A DNA stretch of 64,000 nucleotides from Strongylocentrotus droebachiensis (GCA_035222895.1 JAVYIG010002511.1:1-64000); one strand, 5' to 3'; shown: positions 1 to 12,146, numbered from the stretch's first letter. The notes: generated by a model from the letters alone, not told the origin. Translations and numbers: made by a program.

Positions 1-220
1 ATCACAAAAATGAGCGATTTTCGGGCTGACATGCGAAGACAAAAGGACACGTGATTTTGTAATGGTAGGTCCGATTTTCGAAAAATTTCTTTCAAAAGTT
101 GCGCAAGACTCGAAAGAAAAAAGTCACACAATTTCAGTGCAAGATTTTCTTGCGTTAACAAATTATCGCGAAAAATGTCGAGGGGGGGGCTTCTCAAGCC
201 CCCCCCCGGGCTAAATAGGG
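1..220 (+). mobile_element. piggyBac-type MITE, right end (cut by window edge)
   Basis: The segment shares its body with repeats near 23.2 kb and 56.0 kb: the stretch with GAGCGATTTTCGGGCTGACA and the later GCGCAAGACTCGAAAG. It ends in CTAAATAGGG followed by TTAA at 221-224. CCCTA termini next to TTAA are the hallmark of piggyBac-superfamily elements. No transposase is visible, so it is a non-autonomous copy. The left end lies outside the window. Confidence 0.6.
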
Positions 221-814
221 TTAAGAAGAAAAAAAAAACGTATTTTAAGAAGAAAAAACGTACTACCGTAATTTGGAGTAAAAATGGAGTAATTCCGGGA
301 ATGGTTGGCAGCTCTGCATCATCATGATGCCAATTATATTTTATCCTGTACGTCCATAAAACCTGCATTATAAGCAACAGGATTTAAAACAAGCAACATC
401 AAAACTTCTGACTTGGGTCAAAAATATCCTCTTGACTATTCTTTTTCACACAGAAAGTTTTTTTAAACCAATAATGCTTTCAGCACAAAGTTGAACAACA
501 GTAACAAGTTTTACACACTCCATGGAGTATAAAAAATATCTCACCTTTAACTCGTATTATATATATGACTTCACATACAATGTTTAACTGTAATCATTAG
601 GTACAAATTTGATGAACATAGCTGTTGTGGCAACATACAGTGTATTTCGAATCAATAAAATATGCAAACTGATAATAAACTGCATTATCTCCATATCGTG
701 TGAGAACAATTAGTAAAATAATCTATTTGTAATAATTAATGTAAAAATGTGTTCAATTATTTGTGAAAGAAATATGGGAGAAAACACTTGACTTTATGCA
801 TTTACTCTCTAAAA

Positions 815-1219
815 AAAGGTAAAGACCAGTTTTGGAAATGCCCCCCCTCTCAAAAAATGAAATGGAAGCTCTTATTACCAATCATGAGAAAGAATATGTT
901 TTGACTAATACGTGATGATACAAATTTTGCTGAGAAACCGCCTACTAATTGATATATTTAGTAGATTATTATATCTATTTGGACCAGATAGATATCGCGC
1001 ACGTATCGCGTAGTCCCATATACATCTTTCTATGTACAGTGCTTGTAACTTTACCAAGACTGGGCCAAATTTCTTATCATTTTGATGATTCCAGAACCTT
1101 GCAGTACACACCAGTACATACCAATACTTATATACTAGATGATCAACCTTTTCTGATCGATTCCACAACGTTTCTTTCACAATGCAATCGCATGACCAGA
1201 ACTGGTCTTCATCTTTAAT
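815..1219 (-). mobile_element. MITE, second copy at 55.39-55.76 kb
   Basis: The ends carry GGTAAAGACCAGT (about 818-830) and ACTGGTCTTCATCTTTAA (1201-1218), which are imperfect inverted repeats. The whole body matches the copy at 55.39-55.76 kb in the opposite orientation, including the shared CCGCCTACTAATT and TTATCATTTTGATGATTCC. Both overlapping reading frames here are by-products of the repeat. Confidence 0.7.
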
Positions 1220-2530
1220 GCTGTTTAGGCTAAGTAAAATCATGTTTCACATTCACAGCATAAAGAAGACCTTTAATTCTTCAAAATTGCATATAATATG
1301 AATTTATCACCTTGTAAATGATACCTGTAATTGTCATATAGAGCTTCACGTACATATTCTTTTTTAACAAACATTATACCCTTCATGTTCTAACCAGGTG
1401 ATATAATAATGTAAATATAAAATGATTCATGAATGATATAAATGAATTTTGTTTGATGTAATATTTCCCTACCCATATCACTCAAGTGTCAACAAATTGA
1501 ACTGCCATTCAAAGAATTCAAAGAGTTCTTTTCAAAGTGCTATAATTGATATACTGGAAGTGGGAATGAAGATCTCTATTTGATGTAAATTGGCAAAAAT
1601 ACATGCCTGTATTCTACTAAAATTTAAATCCCACAGGACCTCATCTTATGTCCAGTTAAACAAAAGAAGTTAGATAAATGTCTAAATATTTTTAAAATAC
1701 AAGCACCAGGTTTGACTGAATGATTAGAATATGAAACAATGTTTGTTAATAAGCGAGTTCGTAATTAGGATTTACGCATGGGCAGATAAAGGTCATTCGT
1801 ACCCAAATTGTAAAACCATTGAGAGGAATACTCTGATCGTGCTCATGAAAGTTTTGTAATCAGTATTCACTTATGCACTAACAGTCCATTTATCTGATAC
1901 ACAGGTGGAAGTATTCTTCTCAAGAGGCAAACAAAAGGTATTCATGAAGCACCTCCATCCCTTTGGCAGTGATTATACTAAAATGCACAGGTGGGAAGTA
2001 TCCATCGTGTCTAAGATCTGTGGATATTTTGGGGTCAAGCGGTCCACAGCTATTTACGAACTCGCTTATTCTTCTAAACACCAGAAAATATCAGAACAAA
2101 CGCAGCTCTATGATGAATGTTGGCCTCAAGGAAAGTTATTTTGAATTTGAGTACATTGTCAGCAACTTGGTCTGTAGGTATCAAATTATTTACTTCCAAC
2201 TTCTAAGGTCTTAGTGCAGATGAAAAGTAGCACAACTCTTGCTATAACTACAGGATATTTGCATATAATTTAAGAATGAAGCACGGATGCTTACAACATA
2301 TTACCCTTGCATTACATAAAACAATGTTTTGTGTGCATACGAAGGAAAGCTTCTCTTGGTGTCAAGTTTGTGTTAAAAAACAAATTGTATACCATTTTCA
2401 AAAAAAAAGAAAAAGAAGAAGAATATCCTGCATGTTGTTTGTTATTAGTCACCAACTGTGTAGCATAGCGGCAATTTCCTTAATTAGTTGCACCCTCATT
2501 AGTCATTACATTGTCAATATTTTGCAAGCA
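1220..2530. other. intergenic, no gene seen
   Basis: This AT-rich stretch downstream of PHAX has only short, low-complexity open frames. No recognisable protein, RNA gene or repeat terminus was found. Confidence 0.4.
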
Positions 2531-2533
2531 CAC

Positions 2534-2885
2534 ATACAGACAACAATAAAATCATCTCGTTTGGGTCATCAGAAGTGGAAACTCTGTGTTAGGGTATAAT
2601 GAGGTTACAAACAAGTAAAATAGTCAGTTTCAAAGACACCATAGTTCACCATTTTGGTTGCAGTGATCATTTGCATCTTGGAAGGCATCAGAGTTATTCT
2701 TTAAAAAAAACATACATACAATAAAATCATCTCGTTTGGGACAACAAAAGTGGAAACCTTGTGTTAGTGTAAAATAAGGTTATGCTCTTGAGACTCCAAA
2801 CAAGTAAAATAATCGGTTTCAAAGACACCATAGTCCACTATTTTTGGTGCAGTAATCATTTGTATCTTGGAAGCCATCAGATTTA
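2534..2885. repeat. tandem duplication, about 170 bp unit, two copies
   Basis: Unit 1 (about 2534-2700) and unit 2 (about 2715-2885) share AATAAAATCATCTCGTTTGG, then GTGGAAAC, AAACAAGTAAAATA, TTTCAAAGACACCATAGT and a closing ATCTTGGAAG-CATCAGA. Unit 2 has a short insertion (GCTCTTGAGACTC). The array lies just downstream of the PHAX stop codon on the PHAX strand, so it could be in its 3' UTR. Confidence 0.7.
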
Positions 2886-3104
2886 ATCCTCAAAAAAATC
2901 CAGAAATTGTTCTCTCTTCTTGTTTCCGTAATATGCTTTACATTTCATTAATTGTATTTCTAAACCTTGCAAATCTTCTAGAATTCATTTGGCATCCAAT
3001 AAAACAAGTTCAGGTACCACATGAGCAAGGCATGTGTCCCTTAATCAAAATATGATGTAGAAAACTGCCCATAAGGGCGGCTACAAAAATTCAGTTGAAT
3101 GGAA

Positions 3105-3647
3105 TCAATCGTCATCGTCATCTAGAACTTCTCCATCCTCTGGATCCGAGTCTTCATTCTTCTTGGGAAGGTCCCCCAGCTTTGGAAACATCATGCTATC
3201 ACTGTCCTCTTTAATATCTGTACACTCCTGTTGAGGCAAGGGCAATTCAGATTTTAAAGTAGGCATGTTTGGTGCTTCACTGCTAGCACTGGGCATATGT
3301 CCCATTTCATTGATGTAGGGTTCATCATCTAACCTTCCATGTTCATCCTTCATGTCCATTTCACCGCTGGGCTCTCCATCTCCATCTCCCTCAAACCTCT
3401 CTCCTCCTCCTCCATCCCCCAAGTCTTCCATCTCTGCCTCATCCTCCTTGTTCCCATGGTGATCATCATCCCCCTCCTTGCTGAGGGCGGTAGACTTTCT
3501 GGTGTGCCTTCTCTTCTTCTTCCTCTCTGCTTCCTCCACCTTTTTCTCGTCTGAGAAGATGTCTTTGACGGTTTCGCTGGAGACGTCAGCATCTAATTTC
3601 ATCATCTGGATGAAGACTCCACCTGGTGATCGCCTCCTCGATCGGTT
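3105..3647 (-). CDS. PHAX: PHAX last coding exon
   Basis: It starts with the Asn-Arg-Ser-Arg-Arg-Arg-Ser-Pro-Gly-Gly core of the RNA-binding domain, continues with a basic run (RKKKRRHTRK) that may be a nuclear localisation signal, and ends in a long acidic tail. The stop TGA is at 3107-3105. Confidence 0.9.
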   Translation of the reverse strand, partial: NRSRRRSPGGVFIQMMKLDADVSSETVKDIFSDEKKVEEAERKKKRRHTRKSTALSKEGDDDHHGNKEDEAEMEDLGDGGGGERFEGDGDGEPSGEMDMKDEHGRLDDEPYINEMGHMPSASSEAPNMPTLKSELPLPQQECTDIKEDSDSMMFPKLGDLPKKNEDSDPEDGEVLDDDDD

Positions 3648-5262
3648 CTGAGTGAGAGAATGGAAGATCATATCCAAAGACGTCATTACCAGAACGCATG
3701 AGTTTGGGCTTTGATATCAAAAGGGGTAATGGGTACAGTTTGTGTGGTACTTAAAATTATCAGAGATTTCAATGAATGTGTATATGATAGAAGAGCATAG
3801 TAACCTGATTGGGCAGCTCATCCATGACCTGGCTGTATCGACTGCAGACCCATACATGAGAAAACAAGTATTCCAAATATCATACCAGCTTCTTTAGCTC
3901 TAGGACGTTCTTGGACTTCAAATTCTATAACCAAATTAGGGTAATTTTGAGTTCTGGAAAAAGCATTCAAGAGCAGACCACCGTTTTTTTAAATTATTTG
4001 TTTATGTAGTGAGTCCAGTGTTTGGACCACTAACATACCTGTTTCATAAACATCTCAAAGGACAGGAATCACAGGATTAGATGCTTAATTTATAAGCCAA
4101 TTGGTGCTAACTCCTGGACTCTGTGCTCATTACTCATATTTTCCATCAAAACTCTTCTAAAGATATCATACAGTTTTCGTCTTCAACAACCATAAACGGC
4201 ATGGAATTCTGTTAGAAATTCACCTTGATCATTGCCAGAACTTGACACTATGTCAATAAAACAAAAAATTTACCATTGCGGTGTTTGAAGCAACATAAAA
4301 AACAAATTTTGTGCATGCATCATCCTTACCATTATCATCATTCCACCATCATTTTCAATCTCCTCTGTTTTACTCCATAACTCCAGCGTCTTCTTGACCC
4401 CAAGGATCTTGACCACTCTCAGAATCAGATCTCTCTTGGGTTCTTGTAGGCTGTACGCAACCTGACCTGCGATGACCTTCATCTCAGCATTGGGGTCAAT
4501 CTCTACCTTCTTCATCATAATGACCTGCTCAGTGTTGTCGGACTGTGTTCCAAGCCTGTTTTTTATGTTTGAGCGCCGGAACCGGTCAGCGACCATGGAG
4601 CCGCGCTTTTTAAGTTTTTCCCGCAGGTCATCATGAGGTTGCTTTAGCTCCTCTTCCTCCTCGCTGTGTCTTGGCGAATCGTCTGCAAGCCAAGCATCAT
4701 CCTCATTCTCCCCAACTGCCTTCATGAGCCTTCGTCCCTTGGCGACATCGTCTTCTGGTGGGATGTTTGTAGCCACCCCTAGAGGGAGCTGTTCAGTATC
4801 TTTATAACTGTAGCTCTCCACATCTCTCTCCATTACCTGATCAACCCCAAAATGTGTGATCTCTCTCTCGACTGCTTCCTGGTTCTGATCCACGGCTACA
4901 GAACCCCAGACGTTATTCTTCCTCCTTTTCCCTGCCTCGCCTGCTCCTCCATCTCTGTCTCTGCTCCTTGGCGGCCTGTAATGATCTGGTCTCTCAAACC
5001 TACTTCCTCGTCCCTGCTGATCCCTCCGGGAGGTAGGCTCAGAGAAGGGCATCCTATGAGAGACCTTTTTGGCAGATGTGGTCTTCTGTCGTTTCCAGGA
5101 CTGTTCATCATCACTGTCACTCTGGTCACTCGAGTCATCTTCATCACTGGATTCAAACTTTCTAATGCTTCCTCTGTGTCCATCATCTTTCTTTGGTGTT
5201 GCTTGACGGTGTGTGAAGGATGCCATTGGACTTGTGTTGAAATCCAATCGCAAAAGATGAAT
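3105..5262 (-). CDS. PHAX: PHAX, phosphorylated adapter RNA export protein (5' end missing)
   Basis: PHAX binds capped U snRNA precursors and small nucleolar RNAs and bridges the cap-binding complex to CRM1 for nuclear export. Two coding exons are visible: 5262-4330 and 3647-3105, joined by an intron 4329-3648 with GTAAGG donor and TCTCACTCAG acceptor, phase 0. The RNA-binding (RNA_GG_bind) domain spans the junction: QVAYSLQEPKRDLILRVVKI...ENDGGMMIM in exon A, then NRSRRRSPGGVFIQMM...VKDIF in exon B. Upstream, SSDEDDSSDQSDSDDEQSWKRQK and the NNVWGSVAVDQNQEAVEREI region also match the family. The C-terminal part is long and acidic, ending in a run of Asp. About 491 codons are visible, against 394 residues in human PHAX. 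Exon A begins after a TTTGTAG acceptor (5263), so there is probably an upstream coding exon, which I did not find. The first ATG in frame is at 5226. Confidence 0.9.
4330..5262 (-). CDS. PHAX: PHAX internal coding exon
   Basis: 311 codons run from the acceptor at 5263 to a GTAAGG donor at 4329. The exon holds the serine/acid-rich segment, the conserved NNVWGSV motif and the first half of the RNA-binding domain. Opposite-strand open frames over it are shadows. Confidence 0.9.
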
Positions 5263-6070
5263 CTACAAAGATAAAAAATAAAAATACAGTTTACTAAATA
5301 CTAGAACCTTTATCTTCATCTGAATAATGATAACAATAACATAGAATAATTATGCCATCAATACATTGTTATAAAAGAAGGGGGAAAACAGCAAAACTCC
5401 CCAAACCAAACCAAAGACAAGTACAAATTTGAAAAATAAAGAATAGACTATTACTAGAGTCTACATGACAAATGTATAAATCAAATATCTTTCGAAAAGT
5501 TGTTATAATGAATTGATATGGTATTAATTTAGATGAGGGATAGACTCTCTACAATATCATTTGGGTATGTTAATGGTTGACTCTAAACTCTAAAGTACTA
5601 ATAATAATCTAATAGTTGTTTGAAATGACAAGCAATTCATTCATTATCTCACATTAGACTAGTATTACCCATATCAGACATCTGAGCAGTGGTTTTACAA
5701 AATCCTATTACACTTCTTGTAATCCTAAAAGAGCTAATCAGTAAATATAAGACCATATTACCCTCTCATGAAAAAGCCTATGGACTTTACGTGTTAAAGA
5801 AGCAGGAAATAAAGTCTCATATTCACAGCGCCATATTTTGTCATTTTCATTGCGCATCTATTATGCGCACTCTATTGTGACATAATATCACACCAAAGGC
5901 ACACTATTTGTAGTGTATCAAAAATTACGTCAAGCATTCGATGCACAGTGCTGGTTTGACAAAGTTTCTTCAGTTCTTTTTTGAGTTTGAGATTGTCATC
6001 GATTGCATGTTGCTCTAGCCTTCTAAGTTCTAGGTCCTCCTTCTTCTTACTTTTGAGTACAGACCTCTTT
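5263..6070. other. upstream of the visible PHAX exons, mostly without features
   Basis: AT-rich sequence in which the expected PHAX first exon was not found. A minus-strand open frame without ATG (about 6070-5880) encodes a Lys/Glu/Leu-rich, coiled-coil-like peptide beginning YSVKRSVLKSKKKEDLELRR. Its status is unclear. Confidence 0.35.
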
Positions 6071-6074
6071 ACAG

Positions 6075-6345
6075 AGTATTATCGTACTATACTGGGGGTG
6101 TGTGCAGGTGGACCACTACACCGGGGTTTCCCCCTACTCTTATACGAATAGTGCAGTGGGTTCTTAACGTGCAAAGGTAGCGACTCTTCTCTACACGGGG
6201 CCTCCATTTAACGTCCTATCCAAGGGACGGAGCGTTTTCCACTTGACATAACCAGCGTCTATGAACAAGGGAAGGGGCACGTAACACACAACGCAGGCTT
6301 CAGTCACCCGCTTGGGTGGGTCGGAGTGGAACCCGGGGATCTTTG
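6075..6345 (-). repeat. SINE-like element
   Basis: On the minus strand the sequence runs from a GGTTCCACTCC box through GACGTTAAATGGAGGCCC and CTTTGCACGTTAAGAACCC. The GACGTTAAA block recurs in the tRNA-derived SINE at 22.0 kb. The open frames here come from this repeat. Confidence 0.45.
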
Positions 6346-6914
6346 GTTCAACAACAATAACAATATTGACTGGCTTAACTTTCGGGAGATACCACATATA
6401 TTGCCCTCACAAGACCCATATTGCCCTCGTCTTTGACTCGGGGCAATATGAGTCTAGTTTGGGAAATATTTGTTATAGGCTATCTCCCTCAGTCAATCAA
6501 GGCCAGTCAATATTAATTTATTATATAAATCACCCACACAAAAACGAGCATATGGGCACGTTAATACAAACTGCCTCAAGAATTTTTCATTTCAATCACC
6601 ATTGTCGGGCTGAAGTAGACTTTAAAAATATATCAGTCAATTCAAATATACCTAGTAGTGAAATTGATAAAAGCTAAAGAGATAAAACAATGTTTACCTT
6701 CCTAAAAATGCAGGAAATACGACTCAAATAGCCAACGAAATTAAATCTCCGTACGCGTTCGCGCCTTATAGCCGCTAGATGGCGCTTCGAGGGCAGACCT
6801 CGATTGGGTTCAATCAGGGAGTTAAATTTTTTTTAATGTTAGTCTCATTGTGTATTTTTAACAACTGTTTTAATTTAGATATACGGCATGAAACCAAATT
6901 ATTTATTGACGTTT

Positions 6915-7645
6915 TGTATTTAATCGAGAAAAAAAAACAAACAGATATACGATTCAAATTAATTTAAATTAGTATGACATATAATTCGACACCTAAAACA
7001 TTGTCGCGATTTAATGTCTCGTTACTGGCTGGTACCAGCTTGACCAGTGTTATAACTGGCTTAAAGAAATGATGACGAATGGCTCTCTTTGTATAAATTA
7101 ATGATTCATCAACAAATATTACAATCGTTATGGAAATACAATGATTCATCATACACATTTCACTTTCATTTTCTCATCGGTAACGAATAACACGGTACCG
7201 GGACGTACGGGGGTAAGGGAAAGCATTTTTTTTTAATATTAAAGTGAAGCATTTTATATTACAGTGGACATGTTTACTGCCTTTTATTGATCTTCCATCG
7301 ATCTAACCCCACCCCTCCCCCCAAAAAACAATGCTTTCTCTCCCCCCCCCGGTAGCGGGTACGTCCCGTTTCATTTTTACCAATGATAAAATGAAAATGA
7401 AATGCGTATGGTGATTCACTGTTTCCATTACGATTGTAGTATTTGCTGATGAATCATTATTTTATACCAAAGAGTGCCATTTATGCGTTGTCATGTGTTT
7501 AAGCCAGTTATAAACAGCTGGTACCAGCTGGTAACGAGACATTAAATCGCGACAATATCAAGTTTTAGGCGTCGAATTATAAGTCGTATATTGAATTAAA
7601 TGAATTTGAATTGTGTATTTGTTTTTTTTCTTCTTCTGACTATCG
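6915..7645. repeat. long inverted repeat (foldback element), about 730 bp
   Basis: The left arm (about 6920-7210) and right arm (about 7345-7640) are inverted copies. Both carry the AATTCGAC...TTTAATGTCTCGTTAC block, the GCTGGTACCAGC block, ATGATTCATCA-CAAATA-TACAATCG, and CGGGACGTAC near the centre. Arms are near 280 bp and clearly diverged from each other. No coding capacity or clear target duplication was seen. Confidence 0.7.
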
Positions 7646-8194
7646 ATCTTTTTTTTGTTTTGAATTGCTTGAATGGTTTATTTTACTCGCAGCTATTAAC
7701 AAAGATAATATTTAATATTATTGTCTCAACCGCTAGGCCAAAATACGGTAATAAAATGAAATGTTTCTCGTCCCCGCCCGCCTTCTTCTTTTAATACTAT
7801 TTACTATTCAGAAGAAGAAGAAGAAAAAAAAAAAAAGCCCCCCCCCCCTCCAAAAAAAAGCAAGCCTGTGAAATACATTTTGTTGAAATAACTTCTAAAT
7901 TGATACAAATCATTTATTTTGTTATACATTGAATCAGTATACTCAAATGGCACAATATTTAGGAATAAATAGGCTTGGCCAGCTATAATCAGCATAGCAG
8001 CCATCTTGGAAAAAAATCGCCCCAAAAAGCGAAATAGTAATGCCCTACCTCCTCCTTTTTTTGAAAATTCCGGACAAGAAACAGGTAATTATTGTTATTT
8101 GGCCTTTAATCCTTATCGGTAATCATAATTTCTCTTCCTACTCTCCCATTTCTCCGTTTTATATTTCTCTTTCTCTATCTCCCATTCGCATCCT

Positions 8195-8195
8195 C

Positions 8196-8242
<47 letters not shown>

Positions 8243-8255
8243 CCTCTCTCTCTCT

Positions 8256-8305
<50 letters not shown>
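8195..8305 (+). repeat. (CT)n microsatellite
   Basis: A CT/TCTC run with few interruptions spans more than 100 bases. The Ser-Leu reading frame over it is an artefact of the repeat. Confidence 0.95.
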
Positions 8306-8307
<2 letters not shown>

Positions 8308-9113
8308 GTCAATCGCGTTGTTTCCCTCTTTCTCTCTTCATAATCTTCAACGGTGCAGTTCCTCTCTGCTGGCATCTCCCACTTCGTGAAAGATTTATAC
8401 GGTAGTTATCCAATACATTAGACTTTGGATTTAATTTTGAATTATGAAAGCTTATCAATAAGTCTGCACATTTTAAGAGCGGACTTGTAACAATTAATTT
8501 TCACAAGAATGTTTGCACAAACAGATATAACAAATCTTATTTTGGGAAATTACCTTTACGAGCTCGTTTGCTATACATCCGTGTAAAATCTATAATTGTA
8601 AGTATAGGTACATTTTATTAGACTCATGTTTCATTGTCGGAAGTGCCGTATCAGGATCCATTCATCGCGGAGGGAATGAACACTAAGATCATGGTCCGGA
8701 GGGGGGCGAAGGGGCTATGTCCTTACTCGATAAATGCAATACGAATTTACAAGGACACCGGGGAAGGTGTGGAGGGATGTTTCCCCCTTCTTTTTCTCTT
8801 GTCCTTTCCTCCTCCCTATCAGTCACTCTTTCCCTTTTCCTTTATTCTTCTTCTCACCATTTAATTGGGGGGGGGGGGGGCATGCCACTGGTCATGGGGA
8901 AGGAAAAAACTGATTGTCCATACATGTGGCTCATGTTCACGCAAGGATGAGTACACGCATAGACAAAATACCAGAAGCATCCGTATGTAAGGTGGGATCA
9001 ACAGAGTAATTTAGAAAGGATGTAATGGCTAATTCTTGATCATTTGTAATCTGTTAAGTTCGATGAGATATGTGATTAGAGTTCTGTTTGATTACTCATG
9101 ACATGGTGGCAAC

Positions 9114-9347
9114 CAGGGGCGGATCCAGCCGGTGACGAGGGAGGGGCCTAATTCGTGAGAACATATTTAGATTAGCGCGGGGGGGGGGGGGAATAAGCAC
9201 TACAAATATATACATGTTTTTGCTCAACGGGGGGGGGGGGGGGAGGGGGTAGTGAGCACTATTTATTTTTTACTCAACACCCCCTCCCCCTTTGGGCAAA
9301 AAAAAAGAGGTAAAATTGTCGTTGTCATCTTTAAAAATCCGCCCCTG
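9114..9347. mobile_element. hAT-type MITE with 8-bp target duplication
   Basis: The element starts CAGGGGCGGAT and ends ATCCGCCCCTG. It is flanked by perfect 8-bp direct repeats GTGGCAAC at 9106-9113 and 9348-9355, as expected for hAT-superfamily insertion. The interior holds two long G runs and no open frame. Confidence 0.85.
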
Positions 9348-9660
9348 GTGGCAACCATTGAAAACATCATACCTGAATTACAGGTTTGGTATCAGTGATG
9401 TACATAATGAATATATGGATCGAAATATCGTTGGAAACATCTAAAGATGCTTTTAGAACTTAGAATGCCGTCATACAAATGTGATTGAACAGCAGATCAC
9501 CAACAAATTTCCAGGATGGGCCTATATATTTACAATGTTAGAATATAGATTTATCATATTTTATTTATCCAAGGCCCATCACGTCGTGGATTAGAATTGT
9601 GGATTCAAATGATACAGGTAAGGTGAAATATATTTTGCAATGAAAAGGAAAATAGCGAAG

Positions 9661-9667
9661 AGAGAGG

Positions 9668-9692
<25 letters not shown>
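9661..9692 (+). repeat. (GA)n microsatellite
   Basis: A pure GA run of about 30 bases followed by a G-rich stretch. Confidence 0.9.
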
Positions 9693-9698
<6 letters not shown>

Positions 9699-10015
9699 GG
9701 GCGGGGGTGGGAAAAAGTGGTTGACTGAATTATAGTTTTAAAAAAGAACGATGTCCAAGCGAACTGTGAATAATTTTTATTTTCTTTACGTTTAATGAAA
9801 AATAACATAATTAAGACAAATACTATTGATGACAAATATCGACCACTGATACAAAAACAAAATCTCATTAAAATAGGAACAAATTTTCGTGTACAAACTA
9901 TAAATTAAATATTTTAAGTTAGAGTAAAATCAGAAACAAGAATCATCTCTTATAGCAGCACAAAAAAGAAACTAATGGCAAAGCCAACATAACGTCTTTT
10001 CATCAATTTTCTATA

Positions 10016-10890
10016 CAGTGCGTCCCAGAAAAAACGAAACCGAGAAATATCGATGTTTTATCATAACTTAATCACAACTATAATTAATGAATGATACATA
10101 TTTGGAAAGCTTAGAGTCTCCTCTTTTATGTGATGCTACTCAGATGATGCATATTTCACGCATGAGTGATTAAAAGCAATTTGAAGGAAGGAAACCAAAA
10201 AGTAATTTGGCGGGCGGTATCTGAATTTCGAAGAAAAAAATCACATTTCTAGAAAGTTGAGTTTCTGCCCTTTCATATGACACCTCAATCAGGAAAAATG
10301 AGCGAGGAATGACAACGTTCTGTTTGTTTAAAGTAGTGCTTGCATTTCCATAATTTTATTAAACGAATTCGTTTTCACTGGCTGCCCGCTGTATCAATAA
10401 ACGAAATTAACAAAAGACTTAACTCCGTTTCGTTGACAATCAGCCGTAGACGAGAGTCTTCATGCATGGCTGATTGTCAACGAAACGGAGTTAAGTCTTT
10501 TGTCAAATCTGCTTTTTGCTACGGCAGGCACCCAGTGAAAACGAATTCGTTTGTTAAAATTATGAAAATGTAAGGGCTACTTCAAACAAACAGAACGTTG
10601 TCATTCCTCGCTCATTTTTCCTGATTGAGGTGTCATATGAAAGGGCAAAAACTCAACTTTCTAGAAATTTTTCTTCGAAATTCAGATACCGCCCGCCAAA
10701 TGTCTTTTTGGTTTCCTTCCTTCATATTGCTTTTAATCACTCATGCGTTAAATATGCATCATCTGAGTAGCATCAACTGAAAGAGGAGACTCTAAGCTTT
10801 CCAAATATGTAACATTCATTAATTATGGTTGTGATAAAGTTATGATAAAACATCGATATTTCTCGGTTTCGTTTTTTCTGGGACGCACTG
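10016..10890. mobile_element. long palindromic (foldback) MITE with mariner-like TA ends
   Basis: The 875-bp element begins CAGTGCGTCCCAG and ends CTGGGACGCACTG. TA flanks both sides (10014-10015 and 10891-10892), as for the Tc1/mariner group. The two arms of about 430 bp are near-perfect inverted copies. They meet at a loop of about 20 bases near 10447-10466, flanked by GTTGACAATCAGCC and GGCTGATTGTCAAC. It has no transposase. The open frames across it are arm translations. Confidence 0.85.
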
Positions 10891-11826
10891 TATATTAATG
10901 TTACATTACTGTTCACCGAAGACATTATAAAATAAAATATGAAAAATATAAGCATTCAAGCATTGAGATCATTAAAATGATAGATATGTGGTATGTTTAC
11001 TTCTATATTTACAGTAAATGCCCAAAATACTAATATACAGACGATTAATAATCATACATTAAAATGGATGAAGAAAATGATCGCACTTTTTGAAAACACA
11101 TCCTGAAAAAAAAACAACAACAACAAATAAAAAAAAAAAAACATACAAACACTGTTATGCACTTGACCATTCCGAGCATGAAATAGTTGGACTTTTCTGA
11201 AAAACAAGTTAAAACAGTTATAAATTGCAAATAAATAAAAATACCAAGTATTATTGCACTAGTTTAATGGAAACGATAATGCAGCACATGTTTCTGATTA
11301 GAGATGGGTATCATTCAATGGCGCTCAAAATATATTCAAACATGACCAGTACACAAATTTAGCGATTCATGAAAAACAAAGTTAGTACCCATCCAGATTT
11401 GTCATGACATTTAGCAGGTGTTTAGAGATATTGTGTATCGAATTTTGATTTCAAATTTTGAAACATATCCTTCCAGTTTGGCACGTTTATCATGTCTATG
11501 CTCTCATTGTAATGAGCCCTTTGCAGTCTACCACACGATGCACACTATACGGTCAGATGACAGAAAAATCGTTGCTTGATATTTTCTGAGTGGAAGGTTA
11601 AGAATAGTTTCAAACTCTCGGCATTATCAAACTATAGGCTGCAATTATCAAACTCTGGTTATGGTAAAGACATCAATGGGTCTAACTCATCGTCAACTAG
11701 TCCAGCTAATTGTTTCCATGGAGACGAGATGGAGCCGTATTTGTTAGTAAAAATAAAATCAGGAGCATCTGTGCTATCGGGATACTAAGATGACACGAGT
11801 TCGATTCGTCATCATCGACGCCATCA

Positions 11827-12146
11827 TCAGCGCCTTTTGATGAAGTAGAATGCACCGCCTGCTACTAACGCGACAACGATTATGGTTCCGATGACGATGC
11901 CGGCCTTTTGACCCCCGGACGTCCTGTCGGAAAGGTTGCTGGCGCCATTTCCGAAGAGGTTGGGCATGCCAGCGTTACTTTCCAACTCGTTGTCCAGTTC
12001 GTTTGTCTCCAACTCGTTGTCATTGTCGTAGTTGTTGCCGTTCATCTGTCCTACGCCACCGAGGCCGTTGCCGCCCATCATACCGACGGATGACTGCTCG
12101 CCCGACGAGCCGCCGAACGACTGGGCTTCCAGGAGGGCAAGGGAAG
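11827..12146 (-). CDS. P16-like gene, exon 2
   Basis: The exon supplies the end of the signal peptide, the Gly/Asn/acidic ectodomain and the membrane anchor. The stop TGA is at 11829-11827. Its GC content is well above the flanking sequence, which supports real coding. The longer ATG-started frame running up to 12219 reads into the intron. Confidence 0.75.

Noticed and set aside
4852-5274. 140-codon plus-strand frame
   Set aside because: Opposite-strand shadow of the PHAX exon.
10340-10573. 77-codon frame
   Set aside because: Lies across the centre of the palindromic MITE and reads both arms.
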